DNA of 64,000 bases from Anisus vortex (lineage: Eukaryota; Mollusca; Gastropoda; Planorbidae), in NCBI GenBank assembly GCA_949126835.1, contig CASBPS010000042.1, positions 434,001 to 498,000 of the forward strand, given 5' to 3'. The notes under the pieces were generated by a model, which searched no databases, was not told where the DNA came from, and worked only from the letters and a program-made list of their open reading frames with translations. A program made the translations under genes and the position numbers. Shown here piece by piece: positions 33,618 to 45,475 of the stretch (positions within the stretch are counted from its first letter, which is position 1; each line of letters begins with the position of its first letter).

Positions 33618-35058
33618 TAAATTTAGAAATAATAATTATTATGTATATATTGCTTGTTTCCTTTACATTTAGCATTCGCAGAGCGCTCTTGACATAAATT
33701 GCACAGGCAGTTGTATGGGTGAGTAGGGTAAAGAGCCACTAGTTTAAAGAGAAAGATCTATAAACACTTTTAGAAAGACTCTTTTGTCACAGAATCTCTC
33801 AGATGTTCAATATAGAAGGCGCCACAGATTCAAACAAAAGTGTGTAGACCCATAAAGTTATACAAATGTATATAATAATATAAGGTTTATGTCCCTTGTT
33901 TTTTCAAAATACTTGTATAGACATATTAATGTGAAGATCTGGTTAGACTGTAGTTCGCAGTTCTATAGTATTTCTTTAAAAAAAAAATAATAAATTACGT
34001 GAGTAAACACGATATAAAAAGAAGTTTACAGTGTGGAGTTGAAGGGAAAAATTTAAATGATTAAAGTTAAAACTGACGTACAATGAGAACTTTGCAATAA
34101 TAATTACTAAAATAATTATTATAGTCTAGCATGAAGTCAAACTATGTTTGAACAATCATAAATTTACTTGCCGTCGCATTGGACATGTTTTAAGTTTTAT
34201 ATATACTTAGTAAACCAAGTTGGAAAAAAACATTTTTTTTGAACATTTTATAAGAGTTTCTTTTGTGATTTAGATTCCTTACTTCAAACATAGGCCTACT
34301 GAATTGTGCATATTACACTATGTAACCGAAAAAAACGTGTTCTCTGTTTATCGAAATTGTTTGATGTTTCTTAATAAATTTGAGTATGCTGAGTCTGAAT
34401 ATGACATGGCTTTTTTTTATTGCATCATTCGTTTGATCATAAAATAAAAACAACAACAAATAAACATATAATTAATATAAATCGTATTGGATGAGATACA
34501 ACGTTAGTCAATATATAACATTTACTAGTTCAAATACGTTTTGATATGTTACAAAACATCATGTTACATCGCTTTACATACATATATTACATAATGTTAC
34601 ATTATGTTGTAATGTAATAGTCTCTCACAATCTCGAAAAACACTATAAGTGAACAGTAGTGAACATAACAGAATAAGTCAGGACAAAGCTTGCAGTATCT
34701 ACTAGACATATTCATTACTTCATATAACAGTTGTAATTAGTTAAAATGAATTTAAACAAAATAATATAGTTAAAATAAGCATAAATATATAATGTTATAA
34801 ATGCATTACATATATACGAAAACTCCCAAATTTACTTTATTCTTGATCTATCTTGATGATAGAGCGAAACCAATGGTACCATTTAAATCACCATACCGAA
34901 ATTATGTAAAAAAACATTAAACAATTAACATAAACAAAAATATTGTTACCTGGTGTTATATAGCAAAGAGCATGTGCACTTAGTTAATGGTAAAGGCTAA
35001 GATACATTTCTAACTTCTTAAATCTAAATTAAAACGGTATACGTCTTGAGTAACTTCA
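33618..35058 (-). repeat. Complex repeat, H1 minus orientation, copy 3 (left part)
   Basis: The segment 33650-33860 parallels 8090-8300. GTTAAAACTGACGTACAATG at 34062 parallels 12543. At 35007 the TTTCTAACTTCTTAAATCTA landmark begins and is cut at 35058 by TA repeats and the MITE/Ginger insertions, resuming at 38421. Confidence 0.65.
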
Positions 35059-35088
35059 AAACACTGAGCTATATATATATATATATAT

Positions 35089-35183
35089 GGAGTGTTCAGG
35101 CAATTAAATGGTAGGATAAAATGCGGACTTTAACATATAGATAAGTGCAATGTATGCCATTGAGCTATATAAATATATATATA

Positions 35184-35241
<58 letters not shown>

Positions 35242-35647
35242 TAAATAATAAATATTCATTAAAATTACTTACTCAGTTAACATATATATGTGATATTCAA
35301 AGCATTATCCTGAAAAATCATTAACCATTTGATCTTTTGATTTCGCTATGAAATTAATGAAGCCGGTACTCATTAAAATGAACATAATTTACTACTATAA
35401 AAGAGTTATCCCTATAAAAGAGTATAAGCTTATATATATATATATATATATATAATGTATGTTCATTATAAAACAGTTTATTTTTATTAAATTTAAATGG
35501 CACATATAAAAAAGTGTTTCTACATTTTTGGTACTTCCATGCATATATAGCTCAGTACAATTCAGTGCACGTATCTATATTTAAATATTTAAAAGTCCGC
35601 TTCTTTCTACTCTTTTTTATTCTCCATATTAAATACTTGAGCACTCC
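35089..35647. mobile_element. Long-TIR MITE in a TA-rich site
   Basis: The left end GGAGTGTTCAGGCAATTAAA and right end (reverse complement) GGAGTGCTCAAGTATTTAAT are followed on both sides by GCGGACTTT, AGATA.GTGCA and TGAGCTATATA. The inverted repeat is roughly 110 bp with gaps. Both sides abut (TA)n. The interior is AT-rich and non-coding. A partial copy (right end only) is at 62000-62074. Confidence 0.75.
35166..35240. repeat. (AT)n microsatellite inside the MITE
   Basis: Long imperfect AT/TA run. Shorter (TA)n runs lie at 35071-35087, 35433-35454 and 40243-40268. Confidence 0.9.
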
Positions 35648-35656
35648 ATATATATA

Positions 35657-38408
35657 TGTTACCGGCACTGTGTCCATTCCGGCATTCTATTGAATGCCTA
35701 GAAAATGTATAGAATGCCTGATGGTTTCAGGCAAAGTATGAAATGATTGCTACTTCATACATTGCCTAGGCATTCTATAGAATGCCGAGTTGCCATGCGG
35801 CAAAGTATGTAATGCCTACCCCTGCCATTTTTCCCGCCACTGATGTTGGCGTAGTTGCTTGATGCTGTGGCGTATGGGTCGTTGTTTGAAGATGGCGATG
35901 GAAGCACGTGAGTGTTAAACGTTATTGTAAGACTGCGTATTGCCGGTACGAGGTTCCATTCCCACATCACAGACAATATTGCCATAATTATTCTCACGAC
36001 GTAAGTGTATATCACCTGGCTGAGATTCCATCTCCCGTAAAGTTTCCCCTTGGATTGCTATGTGACTATATCGGAAAAGAATGTAGTGCCAGGACATGCA
36101 ACGATGGTTCTACGATGATTTATCCCAATTAAGAGCCAATGCTGCTAAAAACTGCGTTGTTGTTTTAACCGAAACTAGTTACCAAAAATTAGTGGACGGT
36201 GTGAAAAGGGCTAAGAAGACCATTAAGAAAGAACAACGGGGCTATTGGCTGGTGAAACACTTTAATGTCATGATGGTGGAAAAATTAGTAATTGTATCTA
36301 CCCTGTTAAAGAAGGTGTGAGTGCCATTCAGTTTTACGTCACGGACTCCGAGTTATTTGACGTACTTCATAAGGATCATTGGCTATTTGTCACGGAGGAC
36401 GGGACAGAATGTTTAAAGATATTTCACACAAATACAAGAACGTTACCCGTCTTGATATTGAACTGTATATTAACCTTTATGAAACCTTGCCAGAAAAAAC
36501 AAAAAGGCGTAAAAAAAAAAGGCATTGTGGTCAAGCCAATGTTGTTTTTTTCTGAATTCAACTCCCGTTGTTAGGTCGATTTCATCGACTTTCCATCCCA
36601 TCCTGATGGGGAATACAAGTTTATAATGGTGTATCAAGATCATCTCACCAGGTTCATGGTTCTCCTGGCCCAGTAGACAAAGAGGGCAGAAGAAGTAGCA
36701 TACCAGCTCGTAGACATATTTGCGTTGCTTGGTGCTCCAACGATTCTAGAGTTCGACAACGGCAGGGAATTTGCAAACAATGTGGTAAGCAGCATAAAGG
36801 ACTACTGGCCCACCTAGAAGATCGTTCATGGTAAGCCGCGCCACTCACAAAGTCAGGGGAGCGTCTAAAGTGCTAACCAGGACATCGAAATTATGCTGTG
36901 TGCTTGGATGCAAGATGAAAAAACTGGCCACTGGAGTGAGGGCTACGGTTCGTCCAACTCATGAAGAAAAGAGCTTTTCATTCGGGGATTAAAATATCAC
37001 CATGCGAAGCTCTCTTTGGCTGCAAGCTAAAGTAGGCCTCACAACGTCGTCGCTACCTGACGATGTTTTTACAAAATGTTGAAACAAAGGAAGGCCTCGA
37101 AAAAACATAAAGAGCGTACAAACAACACAAGAGCAGGAGGACAGAGATGAAGGAATGCAAGAAACAGAGCTTTCTGCAGAAAACATGCATGAGAATGCAA
37201 TTCATGATGATGGAAGCCAAAGTAGTGGTGAAGCCATGGTTATCGAAGAGCCTTCCAGTTCCATGGTTACCGAAGACCCTTCTTTTTCCACTACCTGCTG
37301 CGTCTGCTTAAAATAAACTAGCGGTGCTCATACATGTCGAAAGTGTAGCCGAAAGGTTCATGCCATCTGTGGGTATTCCCTTAAAGACGATGACAAAACG
37401 AAATAGAAGTTTTTTGGGTTAGCATTTTGTGCACTGTTTGCTCCAATATTGAGAGAGCTATCAAAAATAAAATGGAATAGATATCGAACCTCGAAATGCA
37501 GGCTAAAAGAATGAAAAGGGGTTCTGATAAAAAAATTCCTCTTGCGCCTTTGGGATCCACTGTGCGAGTTTCGATTCCCGGTGTTGACAAAGGGCGGGGA
37601 GACTCTCGAAATCTGTTGGCAGTTGGTATGAGCATGACAGAAGATGGCTTTTACCGCCTTGGAACTGCACAAAGAATCTTAAAGCAATTCTATGCCAGAT
37701 CAGAATTCACCATACGTCCAAAAGATTTAATTAAAGCGGAAGTCGTTCCTGACCATAAAATTGCTCTCCGATCTGCTGCTTTTTCTCTGTTCACAGGAAG
37801 CGGGCAACGATTCGTCAGGTGTATGTGCAAGACGAAATGCCATACTATGATGTGTCTTTGTGTGAAAATGTCATTTTAGTCTTCCCTGCTGCAACAAGTA
37901 GCTCATTCCAGTTGTGTTCTGCTTGTGTTCACCGGAAACCACATCATATCCTTAATATTTATCAATTCTTCACAAATTCGTGAAATGTGAATATTCAAGA
38001 CCAAAGTGCCAAAATATCATGTGTTGTTTTTTTGTTGTGAAAAAAGAAAATTAAGTACAGTACAATTCTAAATGTCATTAAAGTCTTACCTGTTGTATCA
38101 AATACTTCAATCTCAGCTCTTCTGTCGTTGTTTTTTCCGGTATGAACATCATATGTTTTATTTCGTATTCCTTCCACTTTAAAATACGTAATTATCAATA
38201 AAGGCTTTTTGTTGTGCTCTTCTGACACTTTGCCTAAACGATAATTGTCATTCTATATAATGCCTAGGAATTGTATAGAATGCCTAGGAAAAGTATGCAC
38301 AATTTTTACATAAACTGATATTTCATACTTTGCCTAAAACCATCAGGTATTCTATACATTTCCTAGGCATTCTATAAAATGCCGGAATATCACTCTTTGC
38401 CGGTAACA
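35657..38408 (+). mobile_element. Ginger-like cut-and-paste DNA transposon, 2752 bp
   Basis: TIRs begin TGTTACCGGCA on both sides, matching the TGTNR start of Ginger elements, with TATA on each side as a possible 4-bp target duplication. They stay alignable for about 90 bp, including TGTATAGAATNCCTGATGGT. The TIRs contain palindromes of the form GGCATTCTATAGAATGCC (for example 35770-35787). The interior encodes a KRBA2-type integrase pseudogene. The paralogous repeat near 62075-62110 has the empty site. Confidence 0.88.
36096..37930 (+). pseudogene. Ginger-type integrase-transposase (KRBA2-like), inactive
   Basis: Domains run in order. An N-terminal helical segment with WFYDDLSQLRANAAKNCVVV and KRAKKTIKKEQRGYWLVKHF is followed by a frameshifted HHCC zinc region (about 36370-36500). 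A DDE integrase core follows with VDFIDFPSHPDGEYKFIMVY (first Asp, about 36572), LGAPTILEFDNGREFANNVV (second Asp, about 36740) and HGKPRHSQSQGSV. At the expected third catalytic residue, Glu, the codon is the stop TAA (36866-36868). A C-terminal Cys-rich module (TTCCVCLK, CRKCSRKVHAICGYS, about 37290-37375) and a final MSMTEDGFYRLGTAQ...CMCKTKC region follow. At least two frameshifts and five stops are visible. An upstream ATGGCGATGGAAGCAC followed by GTGAGT (35891-35912) could be a first exon and splice donor. Confidence 0.85.
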
Positions 38409-39177
38409 TATATACAAAGCTCTATGCTTCAAAATCAAGGGAGATAATATGATTTTTCATGTCGTAGGGCATTATTAAATATTTGTTTTGTTTGTTGTTG
38501 TTTTTTGTTTTACTTCATATTTGCATTCACTTAAAAAATAGATCGTATAATCTTATTTCATTGCGCATATTTGTAAAAAATTACATAAAATTACCAACCA
38601 GTTAATTTATATACTCACATTATACACATAAATCTGAAACACATCTTTAGCTACTATCTTGTTTTCACCAGTACGCATTTACTTCATTTAATAGTAGATT
38701 TAGTATAGTTGTTAGATAATTTATGAACAGTCTTATAATTAAGGCTTAAAGGTTGAAAAAAAAAAGAACGTAGAGTCTATAGTGTATTATTTCCATCTCT
38801 TTCGGCTATTATAATCTTTGTGAATGCCCTGGTAGTATTAATGATATTAGTCATACCGTTAATTAACAGTGGTATTTAAAATAGTAGTAATTGAAAGTTT
38901 AATGCTTGTTGAATAACAAAAGCGGTCATTTAAAAACAATGAGAGAAATATATAAGAATTCAAAATAATAAAATAAATTGTATACATGGATTGAGTCTTT
39001 GTGCTTGTATATTTTAATGTCTAGTGTGTGTCTGAAAAGATCTTCGGTTAAATGTGCTTTGAATCGTTTGTGATCGTTCCGTGTATTGAGATAGTTGGAC
39101 CAGATTGTTTGTTGTATTCTGATATTGTAAGTGTGTGTTTTTGTTTGGTGTCTGGGGATTTTGATAAGTGTGATAGC
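38409..39177 (-). repeat. Complex repeat, H1 minus orientation, copy 3 (right part)
   Basis: TTCAAAATCAAGGGAGATAA, TTCATGTCGTAGGGCATTA and TTATGAACAGTCTTATAATT, then GTATTGAGATAGTTGGACCA, are colinear with 62108-62635 plus 63259-63560. The stretch ends where the LTR element begins, after GTGATAGC. Confidence 0.8.
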
Positions 39178-40237
39178 TGTCACGATTTAAACGTGAGGCG
39201 CGTTAGTCTTGGAGTATGGAGTAAACGTTCACACCTATTTCTTTTTTAAGTAGCAGTCTCACAGCAAAATAATCGACGAGGTTGTGTAGCTATATATCGT
39301 TTATTGACAAGTTACAAGTTGCATAGAGTTTATAAAATACATTCAACCGAGATCAGTGTTCGGTAGGCTAACTGAATACAGATATTCACGTCTATCAAGT
39401 TGTATTCAATAATTCCTAAGTCCAAACACTCTGTCTGCTAGATACGACTTTCTTGTTTAAGAGCCTGGACCCGTCTGCCTGACAAAACCTCGTTTGTCCA
39501 AAAAGAAACCATCTCTAACGCTCCCTTTCTTCCCCGCTGCTTTATCTCTCCTACCACCCAGGTAATTACACCTGCTACAAAAGTGACCTGCTCTTGTGAC
39601 CACTATAGCGGAACAAGGGGCGTGTCTAAACGCACGTTCCTGACCAAAACCCGCTAATTGACCAAGACAACTGGGACGGTTATTTATGACTTTCAATCCC
39701 AGTCCCGTGGTTTGAACGTGCCTTATCACAAAACAACATTCCTTGCCACGTTCTAATTAATAGGGGTGGGGGATTTTTGGAGGAGGGAAGGGCTTTTCTT
39801 TAAATAACTTAAATAACTTTAAGTCCATAAATGGTTCCTTAACATATGCCCCCCTTTCTAGAACAAAAACCCAACTTCCGATAACAAAACCATACATCAA
39901 TGTAGTAGCAAAAGATCAAACCACCAAATGCGTGGGGAATACTAGAATATTATACATAATTCAAACATTACGAATATCAAACGTTTCTCATCTATAGACA
40001 TCTTAATATCAACGTGATTAATACATCTGTATGTATTTCATACCATACAATACAAAACCAAATTGAAATTATTACAACATTGAAACTACATCACAATTAA
40101 TAATGTCAAGATAAGCAGGCCTTGATGCCAAAATTAACACACAAAAAAACATTAGTCACTTAAATAGCCTCCTGGCTACTTTACCGTAAAAACACTTCAG
40201 AACCACAGTGTTTAACAAACAATAAGCAAGCATATGG

Positions 40238-40268
<31 letters not shown>

Positions 40269-40784
40269 ATGTATATATTGCAGATAATTCAACCATATCG
40301 TGAGCTAAAAAAGTTAAAAAGAAACATATTTTTTGGAAACAACAATCACATCATACACACACACATGAATACCAACAGGTATCAAAGTGAGTTGACCAAT
40401 AGGTCTCAATTGTGCTATATATATACCTTATACTTTCTGCGATAAACTTAACAGTAATCATTGTAATCTACTTCCCTTTTAAGTAAACTCGACTCCCTCT
40501 ATGCATTCGACACGATATACGCCGGCGATAATTTAATCTTTGGCACGTTCGTAAACTTGAGAGCCCCTAAACAAAACGTCCATAACAGACCTTAGTACCT
40601 CGGGTATAATTAGACAAGTGGGAAACTATTTGTTGAGAGAAACTATACACGCTAAAGACCTTTAAACGCATCGTCACGTCTGAACGGTCATAGATGTTGT
40701 ATCCTCTGAACTGGGTCAAATACATCTGACCTCAAATGCCATTCCTCTTTACATTTTGTTTTCCCCACTATCTCATTATAGACA
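39178..40784 (-). mobile_element. Long terminal repeat of the Gmr1-like element
   Basis: It begins TGTCACG immediately after host sequence colinear with 63550. It ends at GACA (40781-40784), directly before GGAATTCCCTTTCCCTTCC, which on the element's strand is a purine-rich primer tract. The stretch contains no ORF of interest apart from minus 39457-39729 (not recognised) and has a (TA)n at 40243. No second LTR copy is present because the element is truncated at its 5' side, so the boundary at 40784 is an inference. Confidence 0.55.
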
Positions 40785-41060
40785 GGAATTCCCTTTCCCT
40801 TCCACTATCTGGAAGTGGACTAACAAACGAACAAACGAATCTTACACTAACACACTTTCACTTACACACTTTACAATGGAGTACCAAGGAAACTATTCAC
40901 TAGTTTCTACGGGAATGAGCCGCTTTGGTTTTGTAACGGAACGAGCGAGTTTAAAGACAGGTTGGTCAGTGATTTCTTTCCTGTCGAAAGATTTCGGACC
41001 GCTTTCCAGCCTAGCCACCTGGTCATTTTCCCGACGCGTGTTTAGTTTCCCGGTGTGTGT

Positions 41061-42059
41061 TCATCCTAGACTATTTGTCATGCCTCGAGAGATATGCAGA
41101 TCTCTAATTCGTTCTCGTTTCGCCCTAATGGGTACTTCTCCCATATCAATACCACTACAGGCCAAAAACACTGTGTCTCTATTATTAGTTGGGTCGGGGT
41201 GGTGTGTCTCGTCGCCATCTTGCAATGCACTGCATCTGTTTGACCTCACTTTAGCCTGCCCCATTCTTTTAATCTTCCCAACTGTTCGGTTTGTAGTGGG
41301 TTCTGTGGGTTCATCATCTCCATCAATTGGTTGTCGGACTAGCTTTGGCTCTTCATCGACAATCGTCTTCAAGCCACACTTTGAACGCCGTGTCCTCCCC
41401 TTAGTTTCCGGCCGCCATTGTTCATTAAACGATGGGTTGGCCCATTGGGAGTCACAAAATTCATCGGTGTTGACCACGGCAGGTAAACAGATTGGCCCCG
41501 CCCCTGGTTTAACGGCTGCCATTCCACTCTGCTTATTGCCGCGAGTAACCGACGCCTCTACCTTCATGTGCGAGTTAACATGGTGGCCTTTTTCAGCCGC
41601 CTTATTACGCTGTAACGCCTTTGCGCTTACTGTTCCCGTTACAACGGATGTCTCTCCAATTTTCTTAATCCAGTTTGGATTTGGTGAAAAGGGATGGTGT
41701 GCACCCTCAATATTCCCTATAATCACATCAAACAGGGGTTCCTGGAGTACTTGGGCTTCCACTTGTCCCTGAAAATACGGAGAATCTATGCTAACGATAG
41801 CCATCGGTACTCGCTGTACCTTACTATCAATTGTTTTGATGTAGCAATAACGCCCCGTCATGGCCCTATCAGGAACAAGGGATCTCCGTGCGATAACTCC
41901 CCCTAATCCACTATCTCTTAGAAGAGTACCTGGTGCGCCATTTATCAACCCCTGTGATATAGGCCACCTTTCATCCTCCATATTGTAGTGAAGGGCACTA
42001 CTTTCGGTCTTACTGCCAGAGGCCTGTCTGGCATGGCACGATAAACCGCCCTCATACAC
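41061..42059 (-). pseudogene. Gmr1-like retrotransposon, protease and downstream region
   Basis: The 332-codon ORF starts with a retropepsin-like segment. LINGAPGTLLRDSGLGGVIA (about residues 39-58) contains the Asp-Ser-Gly active site. VQAQ-type spacer and EPLFDVIIGNIEGAHHPF follow, which matches the family's conserved 'xDLIIGNIxGA'. The rest (about 200 residues, rich in charged and polar residues) is the low-complexity linker expected before integrase/RT. It ends 275 bp before the LTR, so integrase, reverse transcriptase and RNase H have been lost. The ORF overlaps the end of gag by 115 bp in another frame, either by mutation or by programmed frameshift. The long antisense ORF at 40756-41772 is a shadow. 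Confidence 0.7.
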
Positions 42060-42924
42060 TTTTGCGCCCCTGCAGGCTTACATATCATCAGGGGGCATTT
42101 CTGAACTTTATGCCCTCTGTTTCCACAGCCGTGGCACTTCAGTTTAGAGTTCGAGTCCCAACCATACCTCCCCTCATTATTTCTACTTTGTGTGGCGCCC
42201 CTATTCTCCTCATTCCTGTGAAGGTGGGGTCCACCATTCCCATTTCGAGATGGGTCCACACCAGGCTCATCCACTAAATCCGACTTCACCTCCTGGGGTT
42301 TGCTACCATGGGCATCCCTATAATTTTCTGCCAATTCTAACAGTTGGGTCCAAGAGTTAGGGTTCCTTTCTTTTAAAAATACTTTTAAACCCTCCGGGGC
42401 ACCTTCTAAGAGCTGTTCTCTTAGCATGAGCTCTTTTAGCCCATCAACACTCTCTTCAGTCCCCGTTAACTCTATCCATCTATTCAGATACCCCTTGAGT
42501 CTAGTCCCAAATAGATTATAGCTCTCGCTTCTATCTATTTTGCCGGATTTAAATGTCCTTTTAAACCCCTCCCCGTAAAGTCATATGCTTTCAGTAGGGC
42601 GCACATCAAACTTTCATAATCCCTACACTCGATAGGGTCAAGACGCATGGCGGTGTCCAATGCCTTACCTGTCAGCAAATTACTGAGGCACATAGCCATG
42701 TCCTCAGATGACCACCCAGCCGTTTGAGCGTGTCGGTCAAAGCGTTTAATATAACTGTCCAGATCATCTAGACGCTCGTCAAATTTTGCGAGCTGTGGGT
42801 GGTGATTGATGGGGTGGGCAGACTCGGGAGAAGAAGTAATGGATATGCCCTGGGCCGTGTTTTGACCTGATTCAAGGCGGGCTATCTCAACTTCCCTATC
42901 GGCTGCTATCTTAGCTAAGGCCAC
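41945..42924 (-). pseudogene. Gmr1-like gag with SCAN-like region and zinc knuckle
   Basis: The minus-strand reading has LAKFDERLDDLDSYIKRFDR, then MCLSNLLTGKALDTAMRL (capsid-like). After a frameshift near 42540 comes GTRLKGYLNRWIELTGTEES and LREQLLEGAPEGLKVFLKER. This region resembles the capsid C-terminal domain from which vertebrate SCAN domains are thought to derive (Gmr1 lineage). A CCHC zinc knuckle, CHGCGNRGHKVQKC, lies near 42120. The frame break and a stop at 42532-42534 disable it. It is placed upstream of the protease on the minus strand, as expected for gag. Confidence 0.78.
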
Positions 42925-42929
42925 GGTCT

Positions 42930-43055
42930 GCTCTGCCTCAACTTTCGATTGCTCTACCGCAATTCTCGATTGCTCTGCCTCAACTTTCGATTGCTCTACC
43001 GCAATTCTCGATTGCTCTGCCTCAACTTTCGATTGCTCTACCGCAATTCTCGATT
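42930..43055 (-). repeat. 42-bp tandem repeat in the gag N-terminus, three copies
   Basis: Three identical units of 42 bp start at 42930, 42972 and 43014. On the minus strand each encodes 14 residues, RIAVEQSKVEAEQS, with spacing suited to a coiled coil. The element stops abruptly at 43055, inside or just after this repeat. Confidence 0.92.
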
Positions 43056-43056
43056 G

Positions 43057-43856
43057 TAAATTACAAGTCAGTCATAAAATATTGACTTGTATAAGGGGCA
43101 AGGCTGTTAACTCTCAGCAGCAATACGACCCATTCCACTGATCAATTATCTAAGATCATTCCAATTTTATTTACAAATTAATGAGCTCATACTATCAGCC
43201 AATCATTCCGTTTCTTTTAATGTACATTTACTGCTTATTAAACAAAAGATGATTCATCAATTTCGAATAAAAATAAATAAATAAATCCACTAAAGAAGTC
43301 TCTATATTACTTATACTAGAAGACTTTTAGAGAAAAACGTATTCCTATACCGGCGAAACTATGGCGTTATAACGGATGGATTTTAATATTTAAAGTAGTA
43401 TGTGCCAGATATATTTGCTGTTCATTGTGTGATTTACTGACAACATATAGTTGCTAAAAAAATCAGTTATCGGCTGCATCGCTAAATACAATAAGTAATA
43501 ACTTTAGTTATTAAGTACGAAGGAATGAGTTCAATATGGTAGATTTTAAAAAGCTTTGTTTTGAGAATGACGAGGACTATTATACTGTATTAATGCACAC
43601 GTGTGAACACTGGTCATTTAAAGATGTTAGTTTAAATAGATTTTATAAGACTTTTTATGTGTTGCAAGACTAAAAAAATTTTTTTTATAAATGTAAAAAC
43701 TGATATAACATATTTAACTGATCTATATACTGTACGTCTAATCGGGTCAGGAAAGTCAACCATAATACACGATTTAAAAACTTTTTTTAAATACATTCTT
43801 TTATTATCTAAGTCATAATGAGAAATATACAAACCTAAAACTAGATACCTACTGAT
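43057..43856. other. AT-rich spacer, nothing recognised
   Basis: No gene recognised. The minus ORF 43632-43943 (with a KPKPKPKPN run) is produced by the TTCGGY array that follows and is not called. Confidence 0.4.
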
Positions 43857-44010
43857 ATTCGGTTTCGGCTTCGGTTTCGGCTTCGGTTTCGGCGCCGAAA
43901 ATAGGCATACCCTTTTTTTCGGCGTGGTTTTGGTTTCGGCCATAATTTTTTGTTTGTTTACGGTTTCGGCCTAAACTGATATTGACTTTCGGTCATCAGC
44001 CGAATATCTA
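43857..44010 (+). repeat. TTCGGY-rich array, left
   Basis: Repeated CGGTTTCGGCTTCGGTTTCG text, ending with GCCGAATATC. It faces a similar array at 45770-45866 that contains GGTTTCGG and GGCCGAATATAAA. The two may be the ends of one inverted-repeat element (about 2 kb). Confidence 0.75.
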
Positions 44011-44756
44011 TTTTAACATTCAAAATTCAAAATGCTACGCTATTGCTGCATCTATTACTCTGCTTATTGATACTTTCATTTACTTAAAACTGTTGTGAAT
44101 TAATCTGTGTGAAGAAGCGATGTTAAGCGGAAACCGGATTTCGGGAAGAAATCATTCATAACTGTGTCCCAAGATTTATTGATCTTTTTTTTCTGAAGAT
44201 ATATTTGCAAACCCTGTTTGATAAGCACAAAACAAATCCTTAACATTCTATTCCTTGCAAACACTCATTTGTCAGAGGCGACTTGTAGTTGTTTTTTTTG
44301 TTGTTTTTTTTGTGTTTTTAATTCCGAATATTGCTTGTGAGTTTGCGATACATGAACATAAAACAGCAAAGGCAGATGTTAACGCTAGTTGTCGGTAAAG
44401 ACATTAGATCTACTTATTCGAAAACAAGAAAAAACTGGAATTTCCCCACTGATGCTGGAAGCTCCTTTAACAGACAAACAGACCGATAGACGTAAGGTTG
44501 CGAGATAGTTGGACTTTAAAAGGAGGATATAGACAGGCAAAAAGAATGACATATTTAGTGTTTTACAATCAACAATCAGTTCGGTTTTATTAAATTAGCT
44601 GCCAAAAATTGTTTATTAGTAAAACTGACCCAACATTTTATTTCATGTAGACTAAAAATCAACTTGGGTAATTAACAAAAAAACTTTGCAGAGCATGTAA
44701 TTTCTTTTCAAAAACGGTTTATTTTCTTGCCGGACGTCTGACAACACTAGAGAGAT

Positions 44757-44822
44757 GTCTTATCTTATCTTATACATTACAGACGCTCTTTCTATAGAGA
44801 AGATTATTGCGTGTCTGGGTTT
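44757..44822 (-). repeat. LINE-A / SINE-A 3' tail fragment
   Basis: TCTTATCTTATACATTACAG, then ACGCTCTTTCTATAGAGAAG, is the reverse complement of the LINE-A 3' terminus at 33560-33617. No coding part remains. Confidence 0.75.
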
Positions 44823-44889
44823 TATTCATATTCTACAAATATTATTTTAATTTGTGTAACATATAGATCTAACATCCTCTGATTTATAT

Positions 44890-45475
44890 TATAATTCATC
44901 ATCATCATCAATCCCATGACCGTTGAGGTCGTTGGGGGGGGGGGGGGGGGGAGCGAATGGACACTTCGGATGTCAACCTTCTCCTTTTTTGCCTATCTTG
45001 CGCGGTTGTCAATAGTTGAGTCAACTGCAGCCCTGTCCAATCCATGACATTGTCGAGCCAGCATCTCCGTTGACGGCCTCTCCTACGCCCACCTTACACC
45101 GTGCCGTGGAGGATTGTTTTTGTCAGGCTATTGTAACGCAACACATGACTGAACCATGTCAGTTTGCGCTCTTTGATTGTATTCTTGAGGGCTATTGAGG
45201 ATATTCAGTCCTACACATATGCATTAGTCCTGTGTTGTACGTATTAGATTTGAAGTATTTTTCTCATGCATTTATTTTCGAACGCCTGCAACTTGTTATC
45301 AGTTGAGTTAGAAGAGTCAATTTCTCACATCCATACAGAACAATAGTTCTGACAAGGGCTTTGTAAAGTCTGAGCTTTGTTGGGAGACCAATGCTTTTAC
45401 TGGTGCAGATTCTATGTAGGCGAGCCATTGCCACCGTCGCAGTCCCATTTCTGGCTCGAATAATTATAACGGTCT
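44890..45475 (-). pseudogene. RTE/jockey-like LINE, C-terminal region
   Basis: Read on the minus strand: MARLHRICTSKSIGLPTKLR, then LYKALVRTIVLYGCEKLTLL (about 45440-45310), then IKERKLTWFSHVLRYNSLTK (about 45180) and GRRRGRQRRCWLDNVMDWTG, LTTAQDR (about 45080-45010). These are the post-RT blocks of a LINE polyprotein. Several stops and frameshifts occur. The 3' end is a GATGATGATGATGAATT tail interrupted by a C18 run (G18 on the plus strand, 44934-44951). The TTCGGY arrays flank it on both sides. Confidence 0.78.

Noticed and set aside
40756..41772. 338-codon plus-strand ORF
   Set aside because: It lies antisense to the protease ORF with the DSG motif and the family pattern. Its own translation shows no domain.
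43632..43943. ORF with a KPKPKPKP run
   Set aside because: It is the antisense translation of the TTCGGY array.
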